A stretch of 64,000 bases of DNA, from NCBI GenBank assembly GCA_943736015.1, contig OX031070.1, forward strand, positions 26,557,673 through 26,621,672, given 5' to 3'. This DNA comes from Tridacna crocea. Its lineage: Eukaryota > Mollusca > Bivalvia > Cardiida > Cardiidae. Shown piece after piece: positions 31,035-44,480 of the stretch (positions are counted from its first letter, which is position 1; each line of letters begins with the position of its first letter). The notes beneath the pieces were generated by a model, which did not search any database, had not been told where the DNA came from, and was given only the letters and a program-made list of their open reading frames with translations. The translations under genes and the position numbers were made by a program.

Positions 31035-31639
31035 AGTGGTGTACATTTATCTACTGCCATCAAAAATTTGCTGGGCAGCGTCAAATAAACATCTGCACAG
31101 ATTCGTTGCAGTACAGATTATGGTTGTGTAGATCTTAGAAAAAAGTCTCCTTCACCCGTTTCTAGGCTTTGCATATTTTCATATTAATTTGTGCGACTTT
31201 TAGAAGTTCCTGTAGTTCATTAACAATTTTATTTGGTCTCCACTCTGTTTACACTGATCAGTTACGTCAATTAGGAACTTAATTGTGTCTAGCAAGAACC
31301 AAAACCGGGAGTAAATTTGGGAGTAATTTTATGGTCAAAGGTAAAAAACTCGTATTTACTGACTTTTTTTTTCATGGCAGAATTACGTCCTTTACATTTG
31401 TAGACAGCGTAAAACGGAAGACGAATAAACATCATTGCGGCTTGGGAAGACGATCTGTGTCGAAAACATATTCGTACAGCTGTCATTATTTTTTGTAAAG
31501 TTTAAGACAGGATTGCAGATGCTGACTAACCTGAAAATAGAAGACAAAAGAAAGAAAACCAATTGCAGATGTGGTTACTATTCTGTTTGTAATACATGTA
31601 TTTGAAAAAAAGCCTATTCCCGGGGGCGGGGGGGGGGGG

Positions 31640-32350
31640 AGGAGGTGTTTAAAATTTCCATTTCTTGTTAATGCCATAAATTCTACAATTGTAGTCAGAT
31701 TTCAGTGAAACTTACACAGTTTCTTTCTTTTATCAATAGCTTCAGCCTCATTGATTTTTTAAAAAAATCCAACCAACAATATGGAAAAAGTAGCCGTTTC
31801 AAGTTGAAAATTTCCATTTCTTGTTAATGCGATAAAGTGTGCATTTGTAATCAGATTTTTGTAAAACTTGCACAGTTTGTTAATCTCATATATAGCTTGA
31901 ATCTTATTGAATTTGAGAAAAAAAATCCAACAAACAGTATGGGAAAAGTAGTCGTTTGTTGAAGAAAATTTCCATTTTTTTTTCAGTTAATGCAATGAAG
32001 CCAGCATTTGAGGTAGGATTTTCATGAAACTTACACAGTTGCTTTGTCTTATAAAAGCTTAAACCTTATCGATTTTGAAAAAAAAAATGACAATCAATAT
32101 GGAAAAAGTAGCCATTTGATGTTGGAAATTTCCATTTCTTATTAATGCTATGAAGTCAGCTTTTGGGGCTGGATTGTCATTAAAATTGCACAATTACTTT
32201 GTATCATAAACATCTTTAACCCTATTGATTTTGACAAAAAACCTGACCATCATTGTGGGATAAGTAGCCAATCAAAGTTTAAAAATTTCCATTTTTTGTT
32301 TGGACAATGAAGTTCACGGTGTTGATGCAATTCTGTTGAAACTTGCAAGT
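31640..32350. repeat. five decayed ~158-bp tandem units
   Basis: The phrase aatttccatttcttgttaat recurs near 31650, 31810, 31965, 32125 and 32285, each followed by 'cacagtt' and 'gattttgaaaaaa' at similar distances. Confidence 0.6.
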
Positions 32351-32894
32351 ATTTTTTTTTCATCTTTTATTTTTACAACATAAATTCATAATGTATGTTA
32401 GCAAAAAAGCAAATTCTCTGCCAGTAGAGCAATTTCAAGCCCTAAAGAGCCTCTAGTTCGTATTCTAGTCTAATTTTGATCTATTAAAACATCCATTTCC
32501 TCCCATAGATGCCTACTATCTATATTCACAATTTTGCTGTAGATCGTAGATCAATTAAAATTTAATTTTCTCATTACATGTAGTTGGTAAGGACATGAAC
32601 ACTACCTTCGACTCGGACGGTAGCTGTGTTTTTATTATTGTGGCTTTGTCTGAAGCCTTGTGGTCTAGCCCTGCTAGGGCATCTGCATACTCTGAGGTGG
32701 ACAGGGGTTTGTTTACCCTGTCTCAAATGGGATTCAGGGACCTACCTCTTAGAAAAATTCAAATTTTCAGCAATTAAGATGCATTTTGGGACCAGTCGTG
32801 CCATTGAAACTCAAATAGGATAGATGCTTTTTTTCATAAATACTTGCTGAGTTACATAGATCTAGATCTACTATAAGCTTTCGAAACCGTATCA

Positions 32895-33125
32895 GGAGAA
32901 CTTGTACCCTGGAGAACTTGTACCCCAATCACGAGGGTATGAGTTCTCCAGAGAAGTTGTTCCCCACTAAAATATGTAATTATAGTTTACCACCATGTTG
33001 TCAACTTTTATTTTCATGCCGTTATTGTGATTTCATGATTTTGTTTTGTTTTGTTTTGCTTTGTATATGTGTTGAAAAGACATAAATAAAGTAAAGAAAC
33101 TTTTCTCATGCAGTGTTTATGTTTT
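32895..33125. repeat. GAGAACTCGTACC repeat block, copy 2
   Basis: ggagaacttgtaccctggag and the same downstream dispersed piece (gtttaccaccatgttgtcaa) as at 30560. Confidence 0.6.
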
Positions 33126-33129
33126 ATGT

Positions 33130-33636
33130 TTTAAAAGGTGAAAAAACATGTGGAAAAATGAGACCATGTTGCGGTTATCTGAATTTGCACCTTCTCCCAC
33201 AAGGCTTACAAAAACTTCTTCAGCGTGGTTGAAACTCAAGATCGTGTAGTAAAATATCAGAAAACATAGAGGAAGTCTGTTCAATAAAATGAGAGAGAGA
33301 GAGAGAGAAAAATGCAAATATTGTTATATGTGAAATAACATTTTAGTCTTTTCAAAATTTTATACATCTGCAGATGAAAAATTCATTACGGAAAAATGAT
33401 AAAATACTGGTTATAAGCGCACCCTCTCCAACATTTTCAAAAGCTATCTCCCACAGGGAACTATTTCGTAGAGGGTAAAGTAATGATCCAACAAGATTCA
33501 AACAGCTAGCTAGATTTCTTCTTTTAGTGTTACATAATTAAAAAAAGTTATACCGTCGTTTTATCCTTTTCCAACGATGTTCATGAGGAAGTCTTTTTCC
33601 TCGTAAAACCATGCCATTGATTTGGTAAAGGGTTAG
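33130..33636 (+). mobile_element. three decayed MITE A pieces
   Basis: 33130-33260 (gcggttatctgaatttgcac), 33340-33482 (catctgcagatgaaaaattc) and a right half 33553-33636 ending tttggtaaagggttag. Confidence 0.5.
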
Positions 33637-34047
33637 TTAAGAGGGCTTTCAACCAAAAATACCGGTTTAAATGCTGGTAAATAGTAAATGTTAATCACAC
33701 ATGATATATGAAATTTATAGTACCTGACACCTTTGACTCCTTTGAAAAATTGGCATATTCATTTAACGAACCATAAGTACATGTATGAAAACGAGCCTTT
33801 TAAAAAAAAACATATATTTGAATAATTCAATGAATCCAGATTATATAGATCTATCTGATAAAACTTCTTCTTTCTAAAATTTACCTGCCCATTTAACTTG
33901 CTTCCTTTCCATTTAAATCCATCAAACACCCAGTGCTTGATTATTCTATAACTTACTCATTTCGCAAAAGATAGTATGAAAATCAGCAAATCACCAAAAT
34001 CTTAATGATATACACATGTATAAATCTATCCCCCCAAAATATCTGTA

Positions 34048-34140
34048 GGGTAAGAGTTCTCTGGAGAATTCGTACCCTGGGTACAAGTTCTTCAGAGAAC
34101 TTGTACCCTTCAGATTGGCGTATGAGTTCTCCAGAGTATG
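34048..34140. repeat. GAGAACTCGTACC repeat block, copy 3
   Basis: gtaagagttctctggagaat, ggtacaagttcttcagagaa and acttgtaccc, without the downstream piece. Confidence 0.55.
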
Positions 34141-34287
34141 ATTCACTATCAACGGATTTTTATCCAGAATATTTTTGGACCAGTAAGTTGATATCTAAAT
34201 GCAAATATAATAAGTGCATTATTCTATTGGAGAGGGGGAGTATAGGGGATGGAAGGGGAAGAGTACATATACATACATACATGTAGG

Positions 34288-34835
34288 TTAAAGGTGGCCC
34301 TTCAGATTTTGGGATGAAAATTTTACAAAAGTGCAAAAAGACATCCTTATACTCCCAAAGCCTTTTAATTTTCATTCATAAAACCCAAGTAGTCGAAAAC
34401 CATCCGACAACACGAGAAATTAGAGATTTACTACAGCCCAGGTTGACACCAGCGGGAGACACATTCTATTTTTAGATGATCAATTCGCTCATTTAATTAC
34501 AGGAATACACAGAAGAAGCTTCAAACATAGCGTCCGAAGAAGACATTATGGAAAATAATTATTACATGTTTGTTGTGATAGGGAATTTAAGCGTTATGAG
34601 TCACGTGACAGTCACTTGACATTCCCACAATGCTTTAATGATTTTTGGCGCGAAATCTAAAAATAGCTTAAGAGGCTACTTAGCCTTTTAAGGGAATACC
34701 ATCAAAAAAATTTTTTTTTGTAATTTTATGAATCTTAATTATTGATGATTTGTATTATTTCTTCGTATGAATTTCAATGATATATATTTTTTTTTAATTT
34801 GGTGAGATATAAAAATTCTAAATACCCACCTTTAA
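34288..34835 (+). mobile_element. TTAA-flanked non-autonomous element, 548 bp
   Basis: TTAA, then AGGTGGCCCTTCAG at the left; the right end is TACCCACCT then TTAA, so the termini are inverted (AGGTGG / CCACCT). No coding capacity. A second, oppositely oriented copy begins at 49580. Confidence 0.7.
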
Positions 34836-35264
34836 TATTTCAGGAGAAATCCAACTACTAAGGTAGCACAGTGTCATGGTAAGGCTGTGGGTCTGAAAGT
34901 CTCATTGGTCTTGATAGTCGTGGTGACCAAGGTTTACTAGATTTTTGTGAAAGGATCGCTTTTATATAAATGTAAAAGATCGCTTTTATGTATATCCATT
35001 CCATCCCAGGTTCTTAGATATTTCACACACCTATGATATTTTCGTTTCAAATAAACTTTTTTTTTTTTCAAATTTTTATCCCCACAGTGGCACAATTTAA
35101 AAGAAATCCACAAATACCTTTCCCAAAACTATACATTTTTTTTTTCCAATTTTTTCCCAAAACTTTATCTAAATATACTCATATCTTTTTTTAAATCTAT
35201 CCAAAGCTTTACCAAATCTCTCTCCCAAATCTACCAAAATCTTTCCCAAACCAGTCCAAATTAA

Positions 35265-35525
35265 TTGGTTGTATTGGGGTTTAACGCCACTTTAACAGCT
35301 AAGGTCATATCATGGCGGTCGGTGACGCACATGTGTTTCCTGGCTTTCTCACACCGGTACTTACACTACTTTCTTTCCAAAGCCACCGACTACTTTTCTC
35401 ACATGCTTCAGCAGAGGTGAGAGGCGAAAATACGCCGAAAAGAAAGTTCGCCTCAACCGGGTATCGAACTCACAACCACCAGGTCATGAGTCCGACACCC
35501 TCACCACGGAGCTACCCGGGCGGGC
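35265..35525 (-). mobile_element. tRNA-derived SINE, second copy
   Basis: Same family as 4101-4369; the B box reads GTTCGATACCC. Target duplication AGTCCAAATTAA (35253-35264) against AGTCCAATTTAA (35526-35537), one mismatch. The tRNA-like head is at the right. Confidence 0.75.
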
Positions 35526-35537
35526 AGTCCAATTTAA

Positions 35538-36718
35538 ATCTTACCCATCTTTTTAATAAAGCTATTAGGAAGGGACTTTAACAGCGTTAGGTTAGAAGTG
35601 CACTTTAATACTAGCATCTGACGAAGAAAAACGGGGATCTATTCATGTGATATCTTTTCCGCGAATTGACGAATATTAGGCAGCGTTGACTGTTCAGACA
35701 GGCCCGGATAGATACTTTCCATAGATCCGAGATGGAAGCTTATTGAGTATGGTCACAGTTAATATTGATTGTTTTAAACTAAACACTTTAGGCACCTTTC
35801 ACAACTATTGTTGATTTTAGGCCAGCGTAGATCAAGATTGGACAGCACAAAACTTGCAGTCCGATCCTTGATGTACAAGGTACGCTTACTGAGACATTTT
35901 CTACAACAGCAACATTGAAACTGTATTATCTATGTTTCACTCAGTCTAGACTGAAAATGTTGGCTGGGTTTATTCAGCGCTCTAAAGGTTAAACTTGCGA
36001 TTTTGTCTTCCTTCTGAGACAAACAAAAGTAAATAAATTGTTTTACTTCGAAGAAACAAATAGTCATGCATCGTGTGAAAACAATTTGTCAACTACACTA
36101 ACACTACCAATACTGACGCTTATTTGGCTCACTGAAAATTGGATAGGTTGATGGCCGCTCACAGCAATCAACCTTGATCGCCCTGAGTTACAGCCACAGA
36201 CACCACCAAACTTTTCACCAGTCTTTAACAAACATCAAATGTAAGCTTTGGTCAACCGCTTAATTTAACTTGAACTATGAAATAAAAGTATGTACAGATA
36301 AGTTACAAATTCATGATAATCAGTAATCTGCAGTTGTTGAACCTGCAATTAAAAGACCAAATGTTTCATGAAGTAGGATAACGATCCCTATTTATCAGCC
36401 ATTTTTAAGAAAATTCAAGGCATAGCTGATATTTTTCTAAATTTGAAACACACCTTTGATTTGCTAAACCATTTGGTGTAGCCAGTCAGAGTTTTTATCA
36501 CCTTGGTTTAGCCAATCAAAGTTGTGTCACTTTCAAATATAGAAAGTTCTTGAGAATAAAACCAAGAACCTCCAACGAGCCCGGACTATACATTCTGCTC
36601 TTTGCAACCATTAAGAAATGCTTCAACTAATTGTGCTATTTCTCCATTTTCAAAGATTTTAGAGTGAAAATACAATACACACATATATATACTCTCTCTC
36701 TCACTTTCTCTCTGGGTG
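35538..36718. other. no feature seen
   Basis: Unique-looking sequence with a weak hairpin relative near 35825-35880. No splice-bounded frame found. Confidence 0.45.
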
Positions 36719-37066
36719 ACAGATGTTTTGGTAACAGAAGAGTTCGGTAACATTTATCCCTTGAATGATAGGTTCAAACCTTTTATTTTTTCACTTTCCA
36801 TCCCCTTTCGCTTGAAAGGTAGGCAACCCACATAGTCAATATATACGGCATGGAATGAGGTATACCAAACAATTATTTATGATACATAGTGGAAAATACA
36901 AATTAAGGTTTTAAATTACAAAGGTTTGAACAAAATAAAGCCATGCGTTGGGTGTAAAGAACGTCACGATACATAAACACTAATATAATTGCTTTGTTAC
37001 CGAAACATCCAATCGATCTACTCTATAATCTATGTTACCGAACTCGTCTGTTACCGAAACATCCGT
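36719..37066. mobile_element. small foldback element, ~350 bp
   Basis: Left acagatgttttggtaacaga and right tctgttaccgaaacatccgt are inverted over about 36 bp, both including a gagttcggtaacat-type phrase. A third internal ttgttaccgaaacatcc lies near 37000. Confidence 0.6.
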
Positions 37067-37404
37067 AAATCCTTTCTCTTAACCATATTGTAATAATTTC
37101 TAAGATAATAATGATGAAAATATTTATTAATCAATTTAAGATCCCTTTTTCATCTACTTACTTTGTTTAATGTTAGTTTATTTTCACTCTATTTAAATTT
37201 GAAACACTTTATGTATTATGCCTTTTTTCCGTGGAAAAGTTGTCATCATAGATCTATATATATATTTTTTTTAACAAAAAGATACTAGATACCAACATTT
37301 GGTAACAAATTTTCAAGATTTTTTTTTTTTTTAAATTATTCACAAACAAAATATTGCTGCTTTTATTATGCCTGGCCATAACTATTTATCAGGTCTCTCT
37401 TAGT

Positions 37405-38770
37405 AAACAAGAGCCGTCAGAGACGGGTTATGCTCCCCGAACAAGTGCTTGTAATAAAATATATGAAATTGATATAAATTCACTTCTTTTATCCTAAAAG
37501 AACCTGTTCATGCCCCCCCCCCCCCCAAAATTTGAAGTGAAAAGGCAATTACTATCTTAGAGATAGCCAACACAAACTTGTAGAGGACAATAAGCCCAAT
37601 AAGCCCCCTTTTCCCGTAAGACAATATTGGATCATTTGAATAAATACAACGGGTGTGTGGTTTGTGGCATTTTTGAATAATAATTCAACCCTTTTCCCAT
37701 AAGACAATATTGGATCATTGAAATAAATACAACGGCTGTGTGGTTTGTGGCATTTTTGAATAATAATTCAAAATTTGAAATTTCATAAAATTTTGAGCAG
37801 TTATGTAGTAAATATTACATAAAACAATTTTTTACATGAAGCCCCCTTTTTCCGAGACGCATCCTGAAATTGAGAAACAGGAAGAGAGGTACCTAGGCAA
37901 CGTTCCAACAAGTTCAGATTTAAAATTTCACAAAGTTTTGAGCACCGATAAAAGAGATACTAGTGAAAAAACAATTTTTTCCATGAAGTCGCCTTTTTCC
38001 GTGATGCAGCCTCAATTTGAGAAACCAGGAAAGACGTATTTGCGCTTTAATAATCAGTCATAGATTGAAAAAAACAAAGGGCACATGTTGAAACTTGTAA
38101 AACAAGATACAGTCTAACCATGACATTTCATGAAATTTTGACAGAAACTGAACAAGATGTTAGTAAAAATTGCAATTTTGCATTAGGGCCCCTTTTTCCT
38201 TGTCATTTAACAAGAAACCCCCCCTTTTCCATGACACAGGGTCGAATTAAAAAACATGTAGATAAAGAAACAAGAGCACATGGTGAAATTTTGAAACAAT
38301 ATAACCATGAAGTTGAATGAAATTTTGACCAAAATTGAATGAAATATTAGTAAAAATTGGATTTTTGCAAGAAACCCCCTTTTTCCATGACATAACGTCA
38401 ACTTAAAAAATGCCCAGATTAAAAATAGCAAGGGCACATGCTAAAACTTTCCATAAACAATATAACCATGAAGTTTCATGATATTCTGACAAAAACTGAA
38501 TGAGATATTGGTAAAAATTGCAATTTTGCATTAAGCCCCTTTTTTTCCATGACACGGGGTCAAATTGAAAATCCGGGAAAGATACGTCGGCGCCTTACCA
38601 TAAGGAGTTTATATATGAAGTTTTATCCAATTTGGTCCAGGGGTTGTGCAGAAATCGCTTCGGACCGACGGACGGACGGAAGGACGGACGGAAGGACGGA
38701 CGGACGGACAGACGGACGGACAGACGAAGCGGCGACTATATGCTCGCCCTTCGGGGAGCATAAAAATTAC
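37405..38770. mobile_element. satellite-bearing element with tatgctccccgaa ends
   Basis: Left end gacgggttatgctccccgaa; right end cgcccttcggggagcataaa, the inverted match. The core is diverged tandem units built on 'cccctttttccatgacacagg' and 'gtcaaattgaaaa'. A GGAC/GGAA minisatellite (38664-38727) lies near the right end. Confidence 0.65.
38664..38727 (+). repeat. GGAC minisatellite
   Basis: About fifteen 4-bp units (ggac, with ggaa and agac variants) inside the 37405-38770 element. Confidence 0.85.
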
Positions 38771-39822
38771 CTCCAAACAATCAGCAACAATCAAAACTTG
38801 AAGAAGTAAACCTGTAATAAACTACATTTGACAAGGCCTAAAAAAAAAATAGTTTGTTTCGGGTAACCCGACCCTACCTGGAGATTTTGCCCCGACCCTA
38901 TTTTTTTTTTTCTTCTGATAAGAAAAAATCGGCCTTTTATCTTACTGTGTCACAGAACACATCTGTCATGTACTACTACATACATACAGTGTTAAAATTC
39001 ATTATTAAAGATGAGAAGATAGTTTGAAGTCCCTCTGGTCGGACGATGCCATGCTGATCATTGAAGTGTCATGGGTTTTCGCGTTTTTTCGGCGATCTAT
39101 TTTTTCGTGACAAAGTTTTTGAGAAGTATTACTACATGATTTGACATCAGTTTGTCATTTTGAGTAGCAGATAACTTGAAAATATGTCACTTTACACTAG
39201 ATAAGATGATTAACACCGTTATTACCCTGTCATAAATGACTCTCCAGCTTCATGATCATGCGCCTGTCGTTCGCATTTTATACTGATGTGTTTACGTGTT
39301 TAGCCCATATTTCTGCTGGATGCACGAAAGGTAGGTTATATAAGCTCTAGACCATAAATTCCTGCGTCAGATACTTTGCAGCGTCAAAGACATGTCATTT
39401 CAATTTTCCAGCGCCGAAACCCGCACAATTGTCAACTTCGGAAGACCGTTGCCGATCTGCGATTACCTATTTGTAAAGAACAAAGACAATTTAAACTGAG
39501 CCATCTTTCGCTAGCAAATACTCAAATAGCAGCCAGAATTCGTCCGCTAAACCAAACGACCTTGTTAATGCTTTATTTTTTTTTTACAATCCTAGTGACA
39601 AAAAATGTTACAGGCGGCAAACCGATCAAAACACAGTTTCAACTTTTTGGGCACGAACATAATAAAATCATATGATCACCTTAGAATGTTCCGAATTGGC
39701 ATCTATATATAAAACGTTGAAAACCCTAAGCTAGAGTGAGTGACTGTCATCATTTCGCTGCAAATCATTCCCCAAATTGCAAAGTTTGATAAATTTCATT
39801 GTTATTAGGGCTGTTTTTGTTT

Positions 39823-42160
39823 TTAGCTCACCTGAGCACGAAGTGCTCATGGTGAGCTATTGTGATCGTGCTGTGTCCGGCGTCCGTCGTCCGTCGTGCG
39901 TCGTGCGTCGTCCGTCGTCAACTTTTTACCTTGTGTACGCTCTACAGGCCACAGTTGTAGTCGGATACTCATGAAAATTGGTCAGGATGTTTGTCTCGAT
40001 CAAATCTCGGACGAGTTCGAAAATGGGTCATGTGGGGTCAAAAACTAGGTCACTAGGTCAATTCTTAGAAAAACCTTGTGTACGCTCTAGAGGCCACATT
40101 TTGAGTTGGATACTCATGAAAGTTGGTCAGGATGTTTGTCTCGATGATATCTCGGACGAGTTCGAAAATGGGTCATGTGGGGTCAAAAACTAGGTCACTA
40201 GGTCAAATCTTAGAAAAACCTCGTGTACGCTCTAGAGGCCGCATTTTGAGTCGGATACTCATGAAAGTTGGTCAGGATGTTTGTCTCGATGATATCTCGG
40301 ACGAGTTCGAAAATGGGTCACGTGGGGTCAAAAACTAGGTCACCAGGTCAAATCTTAGAAAAACCTTGTGTACGCTCTAGAGGCCGCATTTTCAGTCGGA
40401 TACTCATGAAAGTTTGTCAGGATGTTTGTCTGGATGATATCTCGGACGAGTTCGAAAATGGGTCACGTGGGGTCAAAAACTAGGTCACCAGGTCAAATCT
40501 TAGAAAAACCTTTTGTACGCTCTACAGGCCGCATGTTCAGTCGGATATTCATGAAAGTTGGTCAGGATGTTTGTCTGGATGATATCTCGGACGAGTTCGA
40601 AAATGGGTTACGTGGGGGCAAAAACTAGGTCACCAGGTCAAATCTTAGAAAAACCTTGTGTACGCTCTAGAGGCCACATTTTCAGTCGGATACTCATGTA
40701 AGTTGGTCAGGATGTTTGTCTGGATGATATCTCGGACGAGTTCGAAAGTGGGTCTCGTGGGGTCAAAAACTAGGTCACTAGGTCAAATCTTAGAAAAACC
40801 TTTTGTACTCTCTAGAGGCCACATTTTCAGTCGGATACTCATAAAAAATGGTCAGAATGTTTGTCTGGATGATATCTCGGACGAGTTTGAAAGTGGGTCA
40901 CGTGGGGTCAAAAACTAGGTCACCAGGTCAAATCTTAGAAAAACCTTTTGTACGCTGTAGAGGCCACATTTTCAGTCGGATACTCATGAAAGTTGGTCAG
41001 GATGTTTGTCTGGATGATATCTCGGACGAGTTCGAAAATGGGTCACGTGGGGTCAAAAACTAGGTCACCAGGTAAAATCTTAGAAAAACCTTTTGTACGC
41101 TCTAGAGGCCACATTTTTTGTCGCATACTCATGAAAATTGGTCAGGATGTTTGTCTGGATGATATCTCGGATGAGTTTGAAAATGGGTCACGTGGGGTCA
41201 AAAACTAGGTCACTAGGTCAAATCTTAGAAAAACCTTTTGTACGCTCTAGAGGCCACATTTTCAGTTGGATACTCATGAAAGTTGGTCAGGATGTTTGCC
41301 TGGATGATATCTCGGACAAGAACGAAAATGGGTCATGTGGGGTCAAAAACTAGGTCACTAGGTCAAAAGTTAGAAAAACCTTTTGTAGGCTCTAGAGGCC
41401 ACAATTTCAGTCCGAAACTCTTGTAAGTTGGTCAGAATGTTTGTCTTGATGATATCTCAGACAGGTTTGAAAATGGGTCATTGGGGGTTAAAAACTAGGT
41501 CACCAGGTCAAATCTTAGAAAAACCTTGTATATGCTCTGGATGCCACATTTTAAGTCCAACACTCTTGAAAATTAGTCAGAATGTTTGCCTTTATAATAT
41601 CTTGGATGAGTTTGAAAATGGGTCATGTTGGGTCAAAAACTGGGTCAATAGGTCAAATGTTATAAACACCTTTTGTATGCTCTGGAGGACACATTTTCAG
41701 TCTGATACTCCTAAAACTTGTTCATAATATTTGTCCTGGTGATACCTTGAATGAGTTTGAAAATGGGTCATGTGGAGTCAAAAACTAGGTCAATGGGTCA
41801 AATATTAGAAAAACCTTGTGTACACTCTAGAGGCTACATTTTCTGCCTGATACTCTTCAGACTTGGTCAGAATGTTTGTTTTGGTGATGTCTCAAAAGAG
41901 TTTGATAATGGGTATTTGTCGGGTCCAAAACTAGGTCACTTGATGAAATCTTAGAAAAACCTTTTGTACACTGTAGAGGCCACATTTTCAGTCCAATACT
42001 CATGAAACTTGGCCAGAATGTTTGTCTTATTGATATCTCAAAAGTGTTTGATGATGGGTAATGTCTGATAAAAAACTAGGTCACTGGGAAACTAGATGGT
42101 GCATGTTTGGTCAATAAACTCAGGTGAGCGATTTCAGGGCCATCATGGCCCTCTTGTTTT
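39823..42160 (-). mobile_element. satellite-bearing element, 145-bp monomers
   Basis: Left end ttagctcacctgagcacgaa with a gagcacgaagtgctc hairpin, then a cgtccgtcgtgcgtcg minisatellite (39877-39921). About 15 tandem 145-bp monomers follow, sharp at 39960-41300 and decayed to the right. The right end is caggtgagcgatttcagggc. Relative to the 21.0-kb elements it is inverted and carries a different monomer. Confidence 0.8.
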
Positions 42161-42164
42161 TCCA

Positions 42165-42400
42165 TGTATGTACAGCAGAGGCAATGAAAAACCAGTGTGA
42201 AATTTTCTTATTTACATACATTTATACGTGATTGCACACACACTGCACACGACGTAAATGTATCGCCATGTATCGATACAATGAGTAAGAATCGCGATAT
42301 ACTATCGTCAGCAAAAATATCACGATGTTCTGATGCATCGATGATATCGCCCCAGCTCTAACTTTTACTTATGATTTTCACTTTTCTTAATCGATTGAGA
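42165..42400. other. possible TIR fragment inside the large inverted repeat
   Basis: Contains gtatcgccatgtatcgatac and, on the minus strand, gttagagctggggcgatatc, a phrase that resembles hAT element ends. No partner end found. Confidence 0.3.
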
Positions 42401-43199
42401 AATTCTGGAATCGACTGTGGTCGGTTCCTGAACTCGCGCGGTCCCAAAACTTGAAATCTGGTTTTTAGCGCTTGGTTTTGTGACTAATATCAATCAAACT
42501 CTTAAATTCAATATAGTGGACAAATAACACGAAAATTGGCCAGTAAAAAGACAAATATTTTTTTGTCCACGGATGTCTTTACAAAACTTGACGAATAGGC
42601 AAGCTTCTTATTTGATCCCTGTTCCCGGGTTTTAAAATTTGGAATTTTGAAATGATCTTTAACGCTGAAAAATATCTGCCTAAATGTCAATCTGACACCT
42701 GAAATTATCGTCTAGAGCTTCATTTAACCTAGCTTGCACGCCACCGGTAGAATACGGGCTAAACACGATCAGTATAAAATGCGAAGGACACGCGGACGAT
42801 AATGAAGCTGGCGAGACATTTATGACAAAGTAACAAAGGCGTTAAGCATCTTATCTAGTGTAAAGTGACGGATTTTAAGGTTACCTAATATTCAAACTGA
42901 CTTAATGATGTCAAATCATGTAGTAATACTTCTCCAAAAATTGATTCTCACGAAAAAATAGATCGCAAAAAAAACGTGAAAACCCATGACACTACCGTGA
43001 TCAGCGTGGCGTCGACCGATCAGATAGACTTCAAACTATCTTCTCATATTTAATAATTAATTCAAACAGTGAATTTACACAAATCTCTGATTAAAACAAT
43101 AAGTGGAAGCTAAAATTCTGTTCGTGAGTGAAAAAAAATGTTTTATGAAATGAAAATAATAGATCTATAGCAGACGGGGTGGGGTGAGGGAGGAGAGAA

Positions 43200-44480
43200 A
43201 GGGTCGTCTGCAAATGCTTGAAATATGTCTGACTTTTCTAACTTGATTGGAAATAAAAATATACGGAACAAAATAACAAAATGAATGATATTGAATAAAG
43301 CACAACATTTAATGTTAAAATGTGTCTGATCTACTGTATATGAAATTGAGGGGCAGCAGCACTCCTCCCAATTTTCTTGACGGATTTGGATAAAATTTCA
43401 CAATGTTTCTCATCTCTTCTTCTTTGTGACCTAAAACATATTGTCAAGGTTATGAGGTTTGCAATTCATAGCTGCGTCATGAAAAAAGAGGGCTTCATGT
43501 TATATTTCATTTTTCACCAATATTTCTAATTTATACTGGACAGTGGACACATAGGGTCGTCCGCAAATGCTTGAAATGTCTGATTCTTCTTAAGTTGATT
43601 GCAAATTACAATATAAGGAACAAATAACAAAATGAGTGATTTTGAATTAAGCAAAACATGTTAAAATGTGTCTGATCTAAATGAAAATGAGGGGCAGCAG
43701 GACCCCTCCAACACTTCTTGACGGATTTGGATAAAATTTCACAGAATGTTTCTCATCTCTTCTTCTTTGTGACCTAGCACATATTGTCAAGGTTTTTTTT
43801 AAGTTTGCAATTCATAGCTGCACCATGAAAAAAAAAAAAGGGGGGGGGGGCTTCATGTTATATTTCATTTTTCACTGATACTTGAATTATATTTCTAATT
43901 AATATTGGACATATCTTAACGGATTTGGATTAACTTTTCTCAGATCATGTGACCTAGCACATACTGTCAAGGTTTTATAATTTGTAACACTGTCATGGAA
44001 AAAGGGGGCTTCATGTAAAATTTAAATTGCATCTGTCCTTTCGTACGTCCATTTCTTGTGAATGCAACTCCTCTCACATTTCTAGACGGATTTGGATGAA
44101 ATTTTCACAGAATGTTTCTCATCATGTGATCCAGCGCAGATTGTCAAGGATGCGTGTGTCATGGATAAAGGGGTCTTCATTTTATATTTAATTTTTACCA
44201 ATCTCTCTAATTACTGGGCGTACCTCAACAGATATGGGTGATATCTCACAGATTGTTTGACCTAGTGCATATTGTCAGGGTTTTAGAATTTATTGCTGTG
44301 TCATGGAAAAGGGGGGCTTCATGTCAAATGTAAATTTTCATCTCTGTACCTCAAGCTACTGGACAAAATTTCATGAAACTTCATGTTTTATTGCTTAATC
44401 AAATCCAATGACCACTGAGTCTGTTGTGCATGCGTCTGTCCATCCATCAGACCATCCGTAACCCCTTCAGATTATAAGTA
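43200..44480. repeat. decayed tandem repeat, ~340-366-bp spacing
   Basis: gacggatttggataaaattt recurs near 43382, 43722 and 44088, with 'tttctcatctcttcttcttt' and 'gggggcttcatgt' at fixed offsets. The ends are not found. Confidence 0.5.

Larger units (their letters stand above)
38980..43080. repeat. diverged long inverted repeat, ~4.1 kb
   Basis: Left arm from 38980 (cagtgttaaaattcattatt) to about 39470, perhaps 39660, is matched in reverse by the right arm, 43080 back to about 42605, perhaps 42410. Landmarks: catgggttttcgcg / cgtgaaaacccatg, aagtattactacatgatttg / caaatcatgtagtaatactt, and cagtataaaatgcga on both. Between the arms sits the satellite element 39823-42160. Confidence 0.65.

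Noticed and set aside
38609-38794. Frame of repeated PSVRPSVR
   Set aside because: Complement of the GGAC minisatellite.
39978-41954. A series of ~71-residue frames with VRMFVWMISRTSSKMGH and DDISDEFENGS
   Set aside because: Out-of-register readings of the 145-bp tandem monomer; the period is not a multiple of three and the frames stop at each second unit.
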